A stretch of 64,000 nucleotides of DNA from Mariannaea sp. PMI_226 (lineage: Eukaryota; Ascomycota; Sordariomycetes; Hypocreales; Nectriaceae). The DNA lies in the NCBI GenBank assembly GCA_024336345.1, contig JANFOG010000003.1, positions 3,912,501 through 3,976,500 on the forward strand, given 5' to 3'. The translations under genes and the position numbers were made by a program. The notes under the pieces are model-generated. The model did not search any database. It was not told the DNA's origin and saw only the letters and a list, made by a program, of their open reading frames with translations. Below, one piece after another: positions 36,693 through 47,685 of the stretch. Within the stretch, counting starts at the first letter, position 1; the number at the start of each line of letters is the position of its first letter.

Positions 36693-37043
36693 CTAAGTAG
36701 ATGGCTGTGCACACTTAATGCCAGTGGCCTGATCAACGCAGACTAAGGCACCCATTTGCTCGCCGTTTAGGGTGATGTAGCCGCTACCACAATAACCGCC
36801 AACGTTGCAAAAGGTACTATCGCCACACTTGGGTCCCATATTCGGGAACTGAGGATCAGGTGCATTGGTGCAAGTATTGAGCTGGACGCAAACATTGACA
36901 GGAGCAGAACCGCCAGGGCCATCGCTGGAGCCGCAGATATAGCCTCGAAGGCAGTCGGCATCTGTAGCACATTGAGGGGTTGCGGTAGCGGTAAGAGCCA
37001 TTGTCATTGCAATGATTGCGGACTTGAGAGTGAAGCTGGCCAT
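36693..37043 (-). CDS. Small secreted cysteine-rich protein
   Basis: A single exon encodes 116 residues. The start MASFTLKSAIIAMTMALTATA is a clear signal peptide with likely cleavage after ATA or ATATP. The mature part of about 95 residues has ten cysteines, several in a QCATDADCLRGYIC and CGDSTFCNVGGYCGSGY arrangement that suggests a disulfide-rich fold. It should be exported to the cell surface or medium. Similar small cysteine-rich proteins are common fungal effectors or wall-associated proteins; no family was recognised. The ATG at 37043 is preferred over the longer frame starting near 37238, because only it begins with a signal peptide. Confidence 0.75.
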   Translation of the reverse strand: MASFTLKSAIIAMTMALTATATPQCATDADCLRGYICGSSDGPGGSAPVNVCVQLNTCTNAPDPQFPNMGPKCGDSTFCNVGGYCGSGYITLNGEQMGALVCVDQATGIKCAQPST

Positions 37044-39720
37044 TTTTGTATGTGATAGGAGGCTGGCGGCAATGAGGCTACAGTGACTGTCCTTGTGGTT
37101 TTGGATGGAGGTAGAGGATGTTTTCGTTTTAGTGGAAGAATTAATAGCCGTGCCTTTATAGACGAATTTGATTGAGATAGAACGTTTCTTGTATTGTGAT
37201 TGATGAAGTTGGACCTGTTTGGATATTTCCTCCATCAAAGGATTTCAAGAGCTATTTATACACGAGGTTAAAAGCCTGGAGAAATTATTGCCTAGAAATG
37301 ATATAAAGGCCCGTCTCCTAAGCCAAAGGCGTAGGACAATCAAGTCAGTATTGATGTCATTCCGTTACGGCTTAAACCGAAGAAGCCAATAATAGCATAT
37401 ATTGAAGAGGTGGAAAAAGTATTGACCGATGGCTTGTGGCTTGTGGTTGCAGTGGCGAGTTTGCTAGGTCTGACACCAAACGTGGTTGCTATCCTAACCC
37501 GACCTAAACACATTCAGAAAACACAAAGATGGCGGACTATTTCTACTTTTGACACACATGCCGTTTTGGCGATTGATGCTATGGAAGGCATACTCCAATT
37601 ACAGTGCCATTTGTTATCAAGTACACCACTTCACTTGGTACAGTGGGTTTTTAGCTAATTTATCCCTAACAGCACCTATAACTAGGTATATCTCGAATAC
37701 TTGGATTGATGTACAGATGAATTTTGGGGTTAAGGTTGTGGGGACTGGATGGGAATACTTGTTGAACGTCACCTACCGGCGAACCTGAGAAGGTAAACAG
37801 AAACTATAAACGCTAGGGTGGCACATCGACATGCTAATATTGGAATCGAAGCCATTGACATCTGTGGCTGGCCCAACCTGGGGTTGAGTGCCCTTTGGAC
37901 GTGTATACCCGAGGAGTCGTTACAAATTCGCATTTCTCCGCGACCTCCATTGTGCCGTTTTGTGGGTGGTGTGGGAGCTAAGCCTCTGTGGCTAGGCGTT
38001 GACCAGCTAGCACTTTGGTGCCATCCAGCAGCCACGCTAAGCTCCAACATAACGCTACGTTACGACCCTTCCACATGAGAATCGGCCAATTTAGTGCTTC
38101 GGGCTGTCTTGCTCCCGGCATCTGCGGTTTGGAGACCCCGAGGACCGGTAGGGCCGATTAGGACTGGCAGCTACTTGACCCCCGTTCGGTCAAATCAGCT
38201 CTTTATATAGCATCGAAGACGAAGAAACCACGCTAACTGATTAGCACTTGGCTATTTGAGAAAAAATACAGGAACGTTTCAAAGAACTGGCTGCGGAGAT
38301 AGTCTAGAAGATGATGACGATAACCAAGTGAGACAATACATATGCTTTCTTGGTAGACAGTTGAATTGTCAGGCGGAAAAGAGCTGTTTGAGCCAGTCAG
38401 GATTCTGCAAGTCTTGCAAATTAATATCAAGGCCTTCGTTATACAGATCAAACTCAATGATAGAATATTCAATGAAAATTTATATTACCGGCACCAAGAT
38501 TATGCGTCTGTCGCGTTTCATTATTGCAAATGATGCTTAACAAGAGTTCACAGGAATTCGCTGATTTTGCTAGCATAGGGAATAGAGATTATTCAGCTCA
38601 AGGTTAAAAAGTTCTGGGGATAAATGGTAAAATTTTAAATAAGCATAGGAATTGATGCCAAACAAGCGCTAAACAAATGTGCAAGTATTTTCGCCGTTCA
38701 TGGTGAACGAAAAAAGGGCTGGAGCCAAGGGAACAACAGCGACGCCGAGGCAAATGTTTCTAATGCATGAAGTTACATAGGAGTGGGGCAACCTCAAGGC
38801 ACAGGAGGTCTTGATTTCTAGCAATAGAAAGGTCCTACAGTAGGCTATTTATCTTCTATAGATGAGACTCTCTATGGGGCTTGAGACTTATAAGATTTCA
38901 ATGAAGCTGTTGTTATATGCCGTGTTTCACTGACATAGGTCATAGTTGGCGATGCCCCACCGAGCCATTTGACACATGATGCTGGATGACGATGGGATTA
39001 TATAACTGGACCTCGGGGATAAAATCACAACGAAATCCCACACATGCGTTCCGAAAACCACTATATGTCAATCGAACTGGCTGGACGGGTGCTGTTTGTT
39101 TTCCAGTGATGCCACTTGACTAGAACCTTCTAGTAAATGTTGACCTAAGAAAGAGTACTGTAATAGCGACAATTGTAGTCCTTGTAGCGACTCAGAAATT
39201 GAAGCATGAAGTCATGAACACACTCCTCTTACTCGAGAATTTGACAAAGTCGGAATAATATGATGTGTTTAGTTCCTCAAGTTGACTTGAATCAAGCCGC
39301 CCTTGAGTAGCTCCATAACCTCACCGTGACCGCCATCCACAAGAAAGAAGCATCTCTTATGGTTCACAGGCCTATGGTTTGTCTGTCACACGAGCTGAGC
39401 GCCTAAGAATCCTTGATTTGAATGCTAGTGATCTTGTTTTCATCATCGTGGATGGAACGCCCATGCCATGAAAGCATTGAACTTAGCCTGGTGCAGCAAG
39501 TATTGAAAGTGATACAGTTTGGCTAGGTCGCATCAGAAGAGTAGACAGGTTGATAGGATGTTGATGGACAGGAGGAGTGTCCAATGAGGATCCCGTTGCT
39601 ATTATCAGGGATGTTATTCAGACATTTTTTTCGTAACGGACGTCTATTTGCGACATAGTTGGAATCAAAAATCCCAGCCGAGTAAGTATATTTTGAACTT
39701 TAATCCATGAAAGATATCCT
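37044..39720. other. 2.7 kb gene-poor stretch
   Basis: No gene is supported. The segment around 37800-38200 is more GC-rich and has short open frames on both strands without recognisable domains. The rest is AT-rich. Confidence 0.4.
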
Positions 39721-41047
39721 TCAGTTAGGTACTTGGCGGAATTCACAATCAGCCCCATTCATTCCAGCACGCTGGACGTTCGATAGCCTCGCTGGCTGTC
39801 AAAATGTCTCTGTTAGTACGGTTCTAAGGTGTCATGAACCTGATCAACTCACATCTTCCTCTGGCCCAGAGTAAATACTTGCTAAAGTTGTATCAGAAGG
39901 ATCTTGATTCCTTGGAGCCCTAATTGGGTTTCTGAAACTGGTCGATGGATGGAGGGCCAGACTCGGTCGGCTCCCATCATAAGTCTGTCCACTAGAGAGG
40001 TTCGGAATGACTTTGCGAAAGATGGGTCTCAGGAGGGGAAGACCACCTTAGGTGATGTAGTCAGCATACCGCGCAGACCGTATTCAAGTTCCAAACGTGA
40101 CTTACTAACAATGACCGCCAAATGGACTTCCACACTCGCCCACACCATTGAATGTGCCATCTGGTACGGAAAGTCTTTTGAACTGCTGTTATAATTTTGA
40201 CTGGAGATAATTTGCAAAGCCGAGGCAATGCACACGCTGAGTCAGTGTCAGGAAGCTTCTTGCTTAGTCGCAGGGCGTTGACAAAATCATACAGAAATCC
40301 AGAAGCGAAGAGGCCGACAACAGCGATCTTCTGACCAGGTGGTAATTTCATCCGCACAACCTCAAAGATAGGGAGAGCTAGAATAAGAGTATCCAGTAAG
40401 GTATGTGTTAGGTCTGTCGCGAAATAGTACTCTTTCACGTGCGTCATACAACGGGCTTGGATAGACTTGATCCAGTAGGCCCTCACGGGAGAGCACCTGA
40501 ATATCGTAAAAAAGGTGCGTATGAGAATCCAAATAATACATAAACCGGTAAGGATATTGATTGGCCACCAAATAGACGAGAATCGAAATATCCGCCGGTA
40601 AAAGGTGAGGACGGATAGTTTTGAGAGGCAGATCGACCAAGAATACAGGAACTCAGTAATCCATAAGATCAGATACGACTTTTCAAGGTAGTAATCAATC
40701 TGGTATGGATCATCTGAGCTGATCCTTTGACCAAGCTTGAAGTCTGACACCCCTTCAAAGATGTTAACAATTTGTAGGAGGTAAAAGGGTGAGTCGGAGA
40801 GCTCAGAACGCACATATGAGAACGGCAATTGAGTAGGCAATGGCGAAAAACTGAGTAGAGTTGAAAGTGAGTAGAAATCTCGCAGCTGAAGCACGTATCT
40901 TACCCAGGCGGCAATAGAGAAAGCATCATCATAGCCGACGGACATTCTTGTCATTCGCCGCGCCTTGAGTCTGAGCACCAACACCAGACCGGCAAAGGGG
41001 ATTGGGATAACAGTGCCAGCCCAGACATTTGGAACGAGGCCTGTCAT
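39721..41047 (-). CDS. SAT4/PTH11-like integral membrane protein (fungal rhodopsin domain)
   Basis: The model is complement(join(39721..39795,39853..40046,40106..40236,40293..40752,40814..40850,40904..41047)), six exons and 346 residues. It has about seven hydrophobic segments, including VWAGTVIPIPFAGLVLVLRL, SYLILWITEFLYSWSICLSKLSVLTFYRR, WWPINILTGLCIIWILIRTFF and AVVGLFASGFLVCIASALQ, and ends the core with GLPLLRPIFRKV, the standard closing motif of the family. The loop CSPVRAYW is also typical. The last intron has a perfect TACTAAC branch site; without it the protein would stop two codons later, at 39844. The start at 41047 places a short extracellular N-terminus before the first helix. 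The role is a putative plasma-membrane sensor of unknown ligand. Confidence 0.82.
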
Positions 41048-44000
41048 GCCTGAGTCTGCAGTAGCAGGAGGAGAACGCTGACGCGGTGATCGAGGTCCAA
41101 ACACGCGTGGCGAGAAAACCTGGGGAAATAGATCGGGACAGGGGGGATTAGCGTTGCGCCGATGCTCGTGATGGGGTTTCCGGAACAGGAGGGGGGCTAA
41201 GCCAAGTGTGGACAGAGTCTGGAGTTTGGGTTGCCACCAGTTGGACGAGTCACGCGCCCGGTCTTCATTGCCAAGCGGTCGCATTGGTTATCCCAAGTAT
41301 ATTGAAGTGAGCAGATTGGGATTCGCCACAAATACCAAGTTCCTGATACAGGTTGCATCACCAAGTGCGGAGTAAAGTGGAGTAGTAAAGGCTCGCACAA
41401 TGGATATAGCCTCCTCTTTGAAACTGCCATATCCTCTACAAAACTTTGCACGACAGAAATATAGCCTTCTTACTCAACCTAGCTTTCACTCTCCTTTTAA
41501 AAAAGTTTCAGCCTTCGTTTCTACAGTAACTTCTGTTATATAATTTCATTACTAGCGGGTCATCGTTTTCATAAATCATCCTAACATTAACAGGGTTGGG
41601 GTGCGTCATTTCGCGCAATTTTGAAGGCCAAAGTCGGAGATTGTCTTCCATCACACTTTCTTTTCATCGCCCGTCGATGTAGATCAGAAGCTTTAGGATA
41701 TATATCAATCACGTTCAGAATCCCGTGGGTTCATTGCTGGTCACAATGAAGAAAAGAGACCTTGGCTATCTGGTCAACATTTTTCTGTGGGTTGTTCGCT
41801 CCACGTTCTCTGTCAAATTAGCCCTCGAGAAAAATTAACAGCTTGCAGCCTGGCACCTGATTTCATGTTTACCGATAAAAGGTCAGTCATGAAAGCGATA
41901 GATGAAGTGCTTGTCCGCCTAAACCATCAGCTAGAACGACAATTATCACTCAATAGTTACAGGTGCAGAAAGAACGGATCAACGATGGCTTCTTGCGCTC
42001 CCATCCACGGTTCGGGCTGTGTACCTAGCGCCGAGTCATGCTCCCAAAACCGCATGTCGGCCTTAATTCTCAGAAATACCGCGGTCTCCTCAAGCGGCTT
42101 AGCTAGCATCCCGGACGTGCCAACGTGTCAGTTCACAATCACGATAGCATTATCCTATATGATCGGTTTATGCGCATTGCTGAGCTCGCTGTTTACTACG
42201 GATGAATTTGGTAGGGAATCGGGCTATGCTACAAACTACTTCACAGTCATTACACCCTTCTTAATCCAATATACAGGAAAGGATACTCTCTCTCTCGCAA
42301 ACTGAGTTGTTCTGTTCAATAGTGAACTCACAGTTTTACTTGTGCCGGAATTGCCTTCACAGAGACAGTTGAGTTAAAAGATTTTTGCTTCTTTCCACGG
42401 AAACGCTTGAGCCTTGGCATTGCTGCTTGGAGACGCCAGACAGCTAGGCCTCAAGTCCACGGAATGACAATTAAACCACATAGAACAGAATCTCAGTCAT
42501 TAGTCCACGCTCGTTTTTCCTATACTTTCTAAGTGTCCCGTGAGTGTATGAGAAAAGCTTATCTTAGACCTTTTAGTTCGTACTGGCCCTAAATAATGAT
42601 CTAAAGGGTTTTACAATGCATAAAACACTGAATGACGGATATTATCGCTAGTCACCAAGGGCAATTCTGTTGAATGGTAGGAAATCAAATCAACTTCAAA
42701 AGGTATTTGCGACCATATCTAAGCCTATAAATAAGTATTATACTTGAGTAGATAGAGTGAACTTTACATGCCTCCTAGTTAATGAAACCTTAGCTTCTTG
42801 GTTAACTAGTTTCTAGTACCAATTCATTCTAAAGCAAGTTGTGGCCCTTTGTGTTTGAGCATCGTTTTCTAATATGTACCGATTAATAGAGTTGAGGCAA
42901 ACAGCCATTTTTTCAAGTTAATAATAAGTTCAAAGAAAGAATTTTCTAATAGGGATGCTCTGGAGGATAATTTGAGCTCTAAGTCGGCAACTATGAGGCG
43001 TGTGCCGTGCAACGACAGCTCAAATACTCTGCTAAAGACGGACTCTAGAGTTAGCCAGACCTGGCATTCTCTCAAAGGTCTTATGAATCATTCAAATGAA
43101 GATGTTTTTTTTTTTTGGAAATATGATTGAAGGCTTTGCCAAAAGAAGCTTAATTGAGGGCATCGAAGAAACAAGCAGTATTAGTATCTATATCGGTTGA
43201 TATGTAACGAGGAAGAGAGGCCCTATCCACTCGGCCAATAGACCAAAAAGATTCAGCAATAACCGTAATGATTGCAATATTCTGTTGCCTCATACCCATA
43301 TATAACATATTCTTTGTTACATGATACGTCTTACAATTGTGATGGCTCGACAATACAATACTTGAATATATGAGAAAATTCCACTGTTGTGCCCGTTAGT
43401 GCTAAAGGAAGCGGTACAGAGAAAAATGGAAAATTAGGTTAACAAGAATTAAATGGTGATGAGGGCAGGGATAGGATGGAACAAGAAATTGTTATGCTAC
43501 CCGATATTTCCTCAATATTGTACTCCATTGCGTTGTCAGTATATTAACATTGTTCCTTACCAGCAGGTCATGATACGCTGCGCGTTGTTAGCTACTGGAG
43601 TGAGTGAGACTGGAATTTTTTATTATAAACTTATCTATCAAGTTAAGAGCGCATTTTGTCTCATAGGATCCTATATGTAGGGCTTCAAGTCAATTCGATT
43701 TCTTAGTGTGTGTGGCATCGCTCTGACTTAACATCCTTGGCGTCAAAAGTCATAACGCACAGTTCTTAATCAAAGCTTGAGTGGCTGGAATAAATTTAAC
43801 AACTATTCTAGTTATTTGCTCCAAGTAATCTTTGTTCACTACAGCTCACAAACCGCCATAAGGCTAGGCTCTATCCTCTATATGTTGGCTGCACCGACAT
43901 ATGTTTCCTGGCTCTTCTATTAGGTCTCGTTCTCCATCTTATACCCATGGCTACAAGATTAGCATCGGATTACATTGGCACGGCATATAACTAGTCAGAA

Positions 44001-44055
44001 CTGGAGGTCGAAGAGCAATGGGGTTTATTGATAAGTCCTATCTACTTGTTCGACC
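41048..44055. other. 3 kb gene-poor AT-rich stretch
   Basis: No gene is supported. A 172-codon open frame at 41787-42305 has no recognisable domain, and a poly-T tract lies at about 43107. The right end flanks the repeat-precursor gene. Confidence 0.45.
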
Positions 44056-44470
44056 TTACTCCGCTGGAGCAGCAGGAGGGCATCGCTTGAAACCAGCACT
44101 GGCGTCTCGCTTATCAATGAAGCAATAAATGTTGGTGTTGCGGGCTTCAACACCACCTTCCGGCGCGGCAGGGGGACAGCGCTTGAAGCCAGCGTGCGGG
44201 TTGCGCTTATCAATGAAGCAGTAAATGTTGGTGTTGCGAGCCTCAATACCGACAGCTTCGGGTTCGGCGGGGGGGCAGCGCTTATAACCAGCAGTTGGGT
44301 CTCGCTTATCAATGAAGCAGTAAATGTTGGTGTTGCGAGGGCCTATGTTTCACACAAGTAGGTAAGTATTGGTCTGGTTGTATGTGAGGTTTCAGCCACT
44401 CACTCTCGGTGGATGGAGCCGCAACAGCAAGAGTTGCACAAGTAGCGAAGAGGAGAGCGGTAATCTTCAT
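44056..44470 (-). CDS. Secreted tandem-repeat peptide precursor with Kex2 sites (RiPP-precursor-like)
   Basis: The model is complement(join(44056..44342,44404..44470)), two exons and 117 residues. The first exon encodes a signal peptide (MKITALLFATCATLAVA followed by APSTE). The second exon encodes three tandem units of 33, 32 and 28 residues, each starting RNTNIYCFIDKR, then a variable hexapeptide (DPTAGY, NPHAGF, DASAGF), KR, and CPPA. Every unit therefore has two dibasic KR sites for the Golgi protease Kex2 and two cysteines. This is the layout of ustiloxin-type RiPP precursors and other Kex2-processed secreted peptides. A UstYa-like gene lies 2.2 kb away. I know no named family with this repeat. 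It could instead be a repeat-containing secreted effector. Confidence 0.78.
44059..44337 (-). repeat. Three tandem coding repeats of about 96-99 bases
   Basis: Units run 44239-44337, 44143-44238 and 44059-44142 on the minus strand. The first 36 bases of each unit are nearly identical, while the hexapeptide-coding segment varies, a pattern of core diversification within a conserved leader. Confidence 0.85.
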
Positions 44471-46627
44471 TTTGGAGAGTAGACGATTTGATCAAATTGT
44501 AAGATAAATGATGTGATTTAGTATTTTGGATGGAAGCTGTGTGTGAAGATTCCTGGCAGTAGGGAGTTGTCTTTGCCTTTATATACCTATTATCTGAACG
44601 CATCAACCTCTATCCTCATGTGTGTGTTAGGAATAGGTTCTATTTTCCTATCAAGCAGAACTCTTTTACGTATACTAGCTAAAATAGGGAGCTATAATAT
44701 CTTTCCTGGATTTGGAAGGTCTCAAGTACTGGTATCCCTTTGACAGTGCTAAGGCAAGTGGAGAGTATCGAACAAGGATCCTAACAAATCAGATATGGCA
44801 AGACGTGAGGTACCTAATTCTCCACCAAATTTTGGTTGCCCAAAATGTATCAGCAATATCCCTGACTACAAACTGAGGGATCATCACCTCTAAGAACATT
44901 CTTCAATCAGCCACTGCTATTTGTTGCAAGTGATTATCTAATGTCACTCTTGTACAGTTGGGGTGACATGGAGCCTGGTACACTCCACTTGACTTAGCAT
45001 TGTCAATGGGATATGTACCGTACTAGGCACGCTGTACTAGTAAGAGTCGTCAGCTTACGGTTCCATATGCCCTCCTCTACTTTCAACCTCTTTTGTAGGT
45101 CACGAACAGTTTCAGAAAACGTCAGCTTAAGAAAATCCAAAATGTGATTTTTATTCAGAAAGAAAGAATTGCTATTGTTGTGTAAATAAACTATTTGTAG
45201 TGCTCAGAAACCCATTGTATTTACTAAATGTTTCCCATCGTCTTCAACTGCAAGGATTCAACCTGTAGCTCTCGTCAGACAGCCTATGACTATTTCAAGG
45301 TTGTTACAATCAAGGTAATTATAGTACCCCGCTAACCCCAATTGACCATATTTTGCAGACATAGGTACTTTCGTTAGGAATTGCTTATTTCTCAGATAGT
45401 ACATTCTACTTCTTATTTTGATAGAATTGAAAATGTCACGAGACAAAGTGATGATGTCAATGCACACCCACTCTGGCATGGATTATCAGAGATTAAGAAA
45501 GAGGACGATGATTACTCGTAGAATTCTTGTAGCTTCCTATTATCGTTAAAACCTAGGAATGCACATCCCTCGTATAGAGACAGTACGCCATAGCTACAGA
45601 CTTTTTCCATCCTCTGCACACTAAAAACTGACAAATTGCTAACCTCATCGATTTGTACAACCTGCATCATATTCACCAAGGTATCTACGTATATCTTTTC
45701 CGAATTTATTATAGGCTTTAGGTTATAATCTGTTTCATAAGTATGAGAAATCCCGCACTTCCACTCGGAGTTTGCTGTACCTTCCCGTTATCGTTAACAG
45801 CTGGAAATATATCCGGATCCCCCTGTGGTAGAAGGAGAGGTTTGCTGTAATTACAATACACCAAATGAATGACGCGGATTGAGGATCTTATAGACATATG
45901 TAATTTATTACAGATTCGTTCATAGCTTTTTTAGGTTCTATGAGGCCTCTGGTAATGATATAGTTTGAAGGGACATTAAATCCCGTATTTGGAGCTAGGT
46001 TTCTGCCTCCTGTCCATGGTTCATAGCTGGTAAATCTCAATAATCATTGCTAGGAACACGCATGGCTTTACGCTAGGGTAAAGCCGCTTTTCGGCGGCCA
46101 ACAAGGATTATCGCCAGCGCAGGATTCAAGGTTGAACGGGACTTTGTTGGCGCGGTGGAGCACTTGCCGCCGGTTGGAATCTTCCCGCCTTCTGTTTACG
46201 GCCGTACGTATCTCTTTCTCAAATAAGAAACTTATAAGATACATCGGCAACGGGAGCCAATAACTACATGCGGATTTACTCTAGTCAAGCTAAATAAGGG
46301 GTTACCGTGGAGCTCGTATTATCTCCGCACTGCTCGCTTTTTTTCTCTTTTTTTTCTTTCTTGTTTTGGTTCGTAGCCCCTCAGCGTCCACATCATCACG
46401 CCTCGACGCTAGTAACTCGCTTCAACATAACCTTCCTTATCTGTAAACAAGAAACGCAGGGTTATGAAGATTGATTGCTGCAATCCTACGTGGCACTTCA
46501 AGAAGGATTTGGCAAGACTGGTCAACTTCTAAACACCACTTTGTTCTGTTCTCAACCAAGCTGGTAACTTCACTGCAGCAATTGATGTTATTCTCGATTC
46601 TTTCTTGCAGAAAGTACAGGTCTGATA
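44471..46627. other. 2.2 kb AT-rich stretch upstream of the UstYa gene
   Basis: No gene is supported. A more GC-rich patch at 46060-46210 contains an inverted repeat, and a pyrimidine-rich tract at about 46337-46366 resembles the CT tract found near fungal transcription starts. Confidence 0.45.
46064..46085. promoter_or_regulatory. Perfect 8-base inverted repeat upstream of UstYa gene
   Basis: GGCTTTAC and GTAAAGCC are separated by six bases. It could be a dimeric factor site or a small hairpin; no function is shown. Confidence 0.3.
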
Positions 46628-47685
46628 ATGGCGAAGTCCGAAGACCCCGAGCAGGTTACGCCTGAAGGGAATCAGCAATACCGGTTGCTGGATAATACTG
46701 ACCAAAGCTCGGAAGATGATGCTTGGTTGTCCAACCTTGAACTACAATTAACCAAGAAGACCCAAAAACTAATGAACAGAACTCGATTGCTTGTGCTTGC
46801 ACTAGTTATCAACATCTGTTTCTGTATTCTTACTTTGGGTCTACTTATTCGCAATAACCTTGCTGTTGGTTCAATCGAAGCAAACTCATCCTGGCCGTAC
46901 AAGACCAACAAAAACCAATTGCTGAAGCAGACATCATATTATTGTACGTATGCCAACATTTCGCCGCTTCCTCTGTCTTCCTCGTATTAACGACAATGGT
47001 AGCACCTTACTTGGATCGTTTGGAACTTCCCCCTATGAAAGAAATCCAGGTCGATGGATCTTTCGTCGGTACGACATATCCACTCTCAATCTTCAAACAA
47101 GAGCCTAGTGCCGAAGTTGATGCCGCGTGGGAACGCCTATACAAGCTTGGATACATAATGTTAGATGAGGACGAGGTCCGAAAGCTGGGAAAAGATCCCA
47201 AATACACAGTCAAGGCGCCATCAAGTTGGGGACATGGCGATAATGCTTATGTGTCGCGGACGGATGTGTCTCACCGCATCCATTGTCTGAACATGCTTCG
47301 TAAAGCAACTTACCCAGAGGAAATATACCCTCACATAAGAGACGAAGACGAAAGCTCTCGACCGCTATGGCGACCACATGTTATGCACTGTACACACGTA
47401 CTGCTTCAGCATCTCATGTGCACAGCGACTCTCGAGGTTGTAACGTACAATTGGATGGAAGGTATGACCCACCCGCAGGCGGACTTCAGCGTCAACCGAA
47501 AATGCCTTGATATCGAGCCGATCCTAGAGTGGCAAGAGAAGGAAGGTGTGGATATTTTCAACCCTGATAACTCATGGATGGGCCGTGACTGGCTAAAAGT
47601 CGCTGAGAATGCTTCTAGGGTGCCAGTCCCACCACCCCTACAAGAACTCCTCAAGGAAGTGGATATGAATGGCATGTTTGAATAG
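46628..47685 (+). CDS. UstYa-like (DUF3328) oxidase-family membrane protein
   Basis: The model is join(46628..46943,47003..47685), two exons and 332 residues. A cytosolic N-terminus of about 50 residues is followed by one transmembrane helix (about residues 53-74, LLVLALVINICFCILTLGLL) and a lumenal domain. The two diagnostic HxxHC motifs are present as HRIHC (196-200) and HVMHC (231-235), the latter followed by LLQHLMC. In ustiloxin, cyclochlorotine and related pathways such proteins catalyse oxidative cyclisation or hydroxylation of the peptide. The nearby Kex2-repeat precursor gives it a plausible substrate. The C-terminal extension after about residue 255 is longer than in many relatives. 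UstYa proteins also occur in non-ribosomal peptide clusters, so the partner is an inference. Confidence 0.9.

Noticed and set aside
41048..41284. N-terminal extension of the SAT4-like gene to an ATG at 41284
   Set aside because: The extra 79 residues are low-complexity and proline/arginine-rich; family members begin just before the first helix, so 41047 was preferred.
41787..42305. 172-codon plus-strand open frame
   Set aside because: No recognisable domain, no signal peptide or splice context, and composition like the surrounding non-coding DNA.
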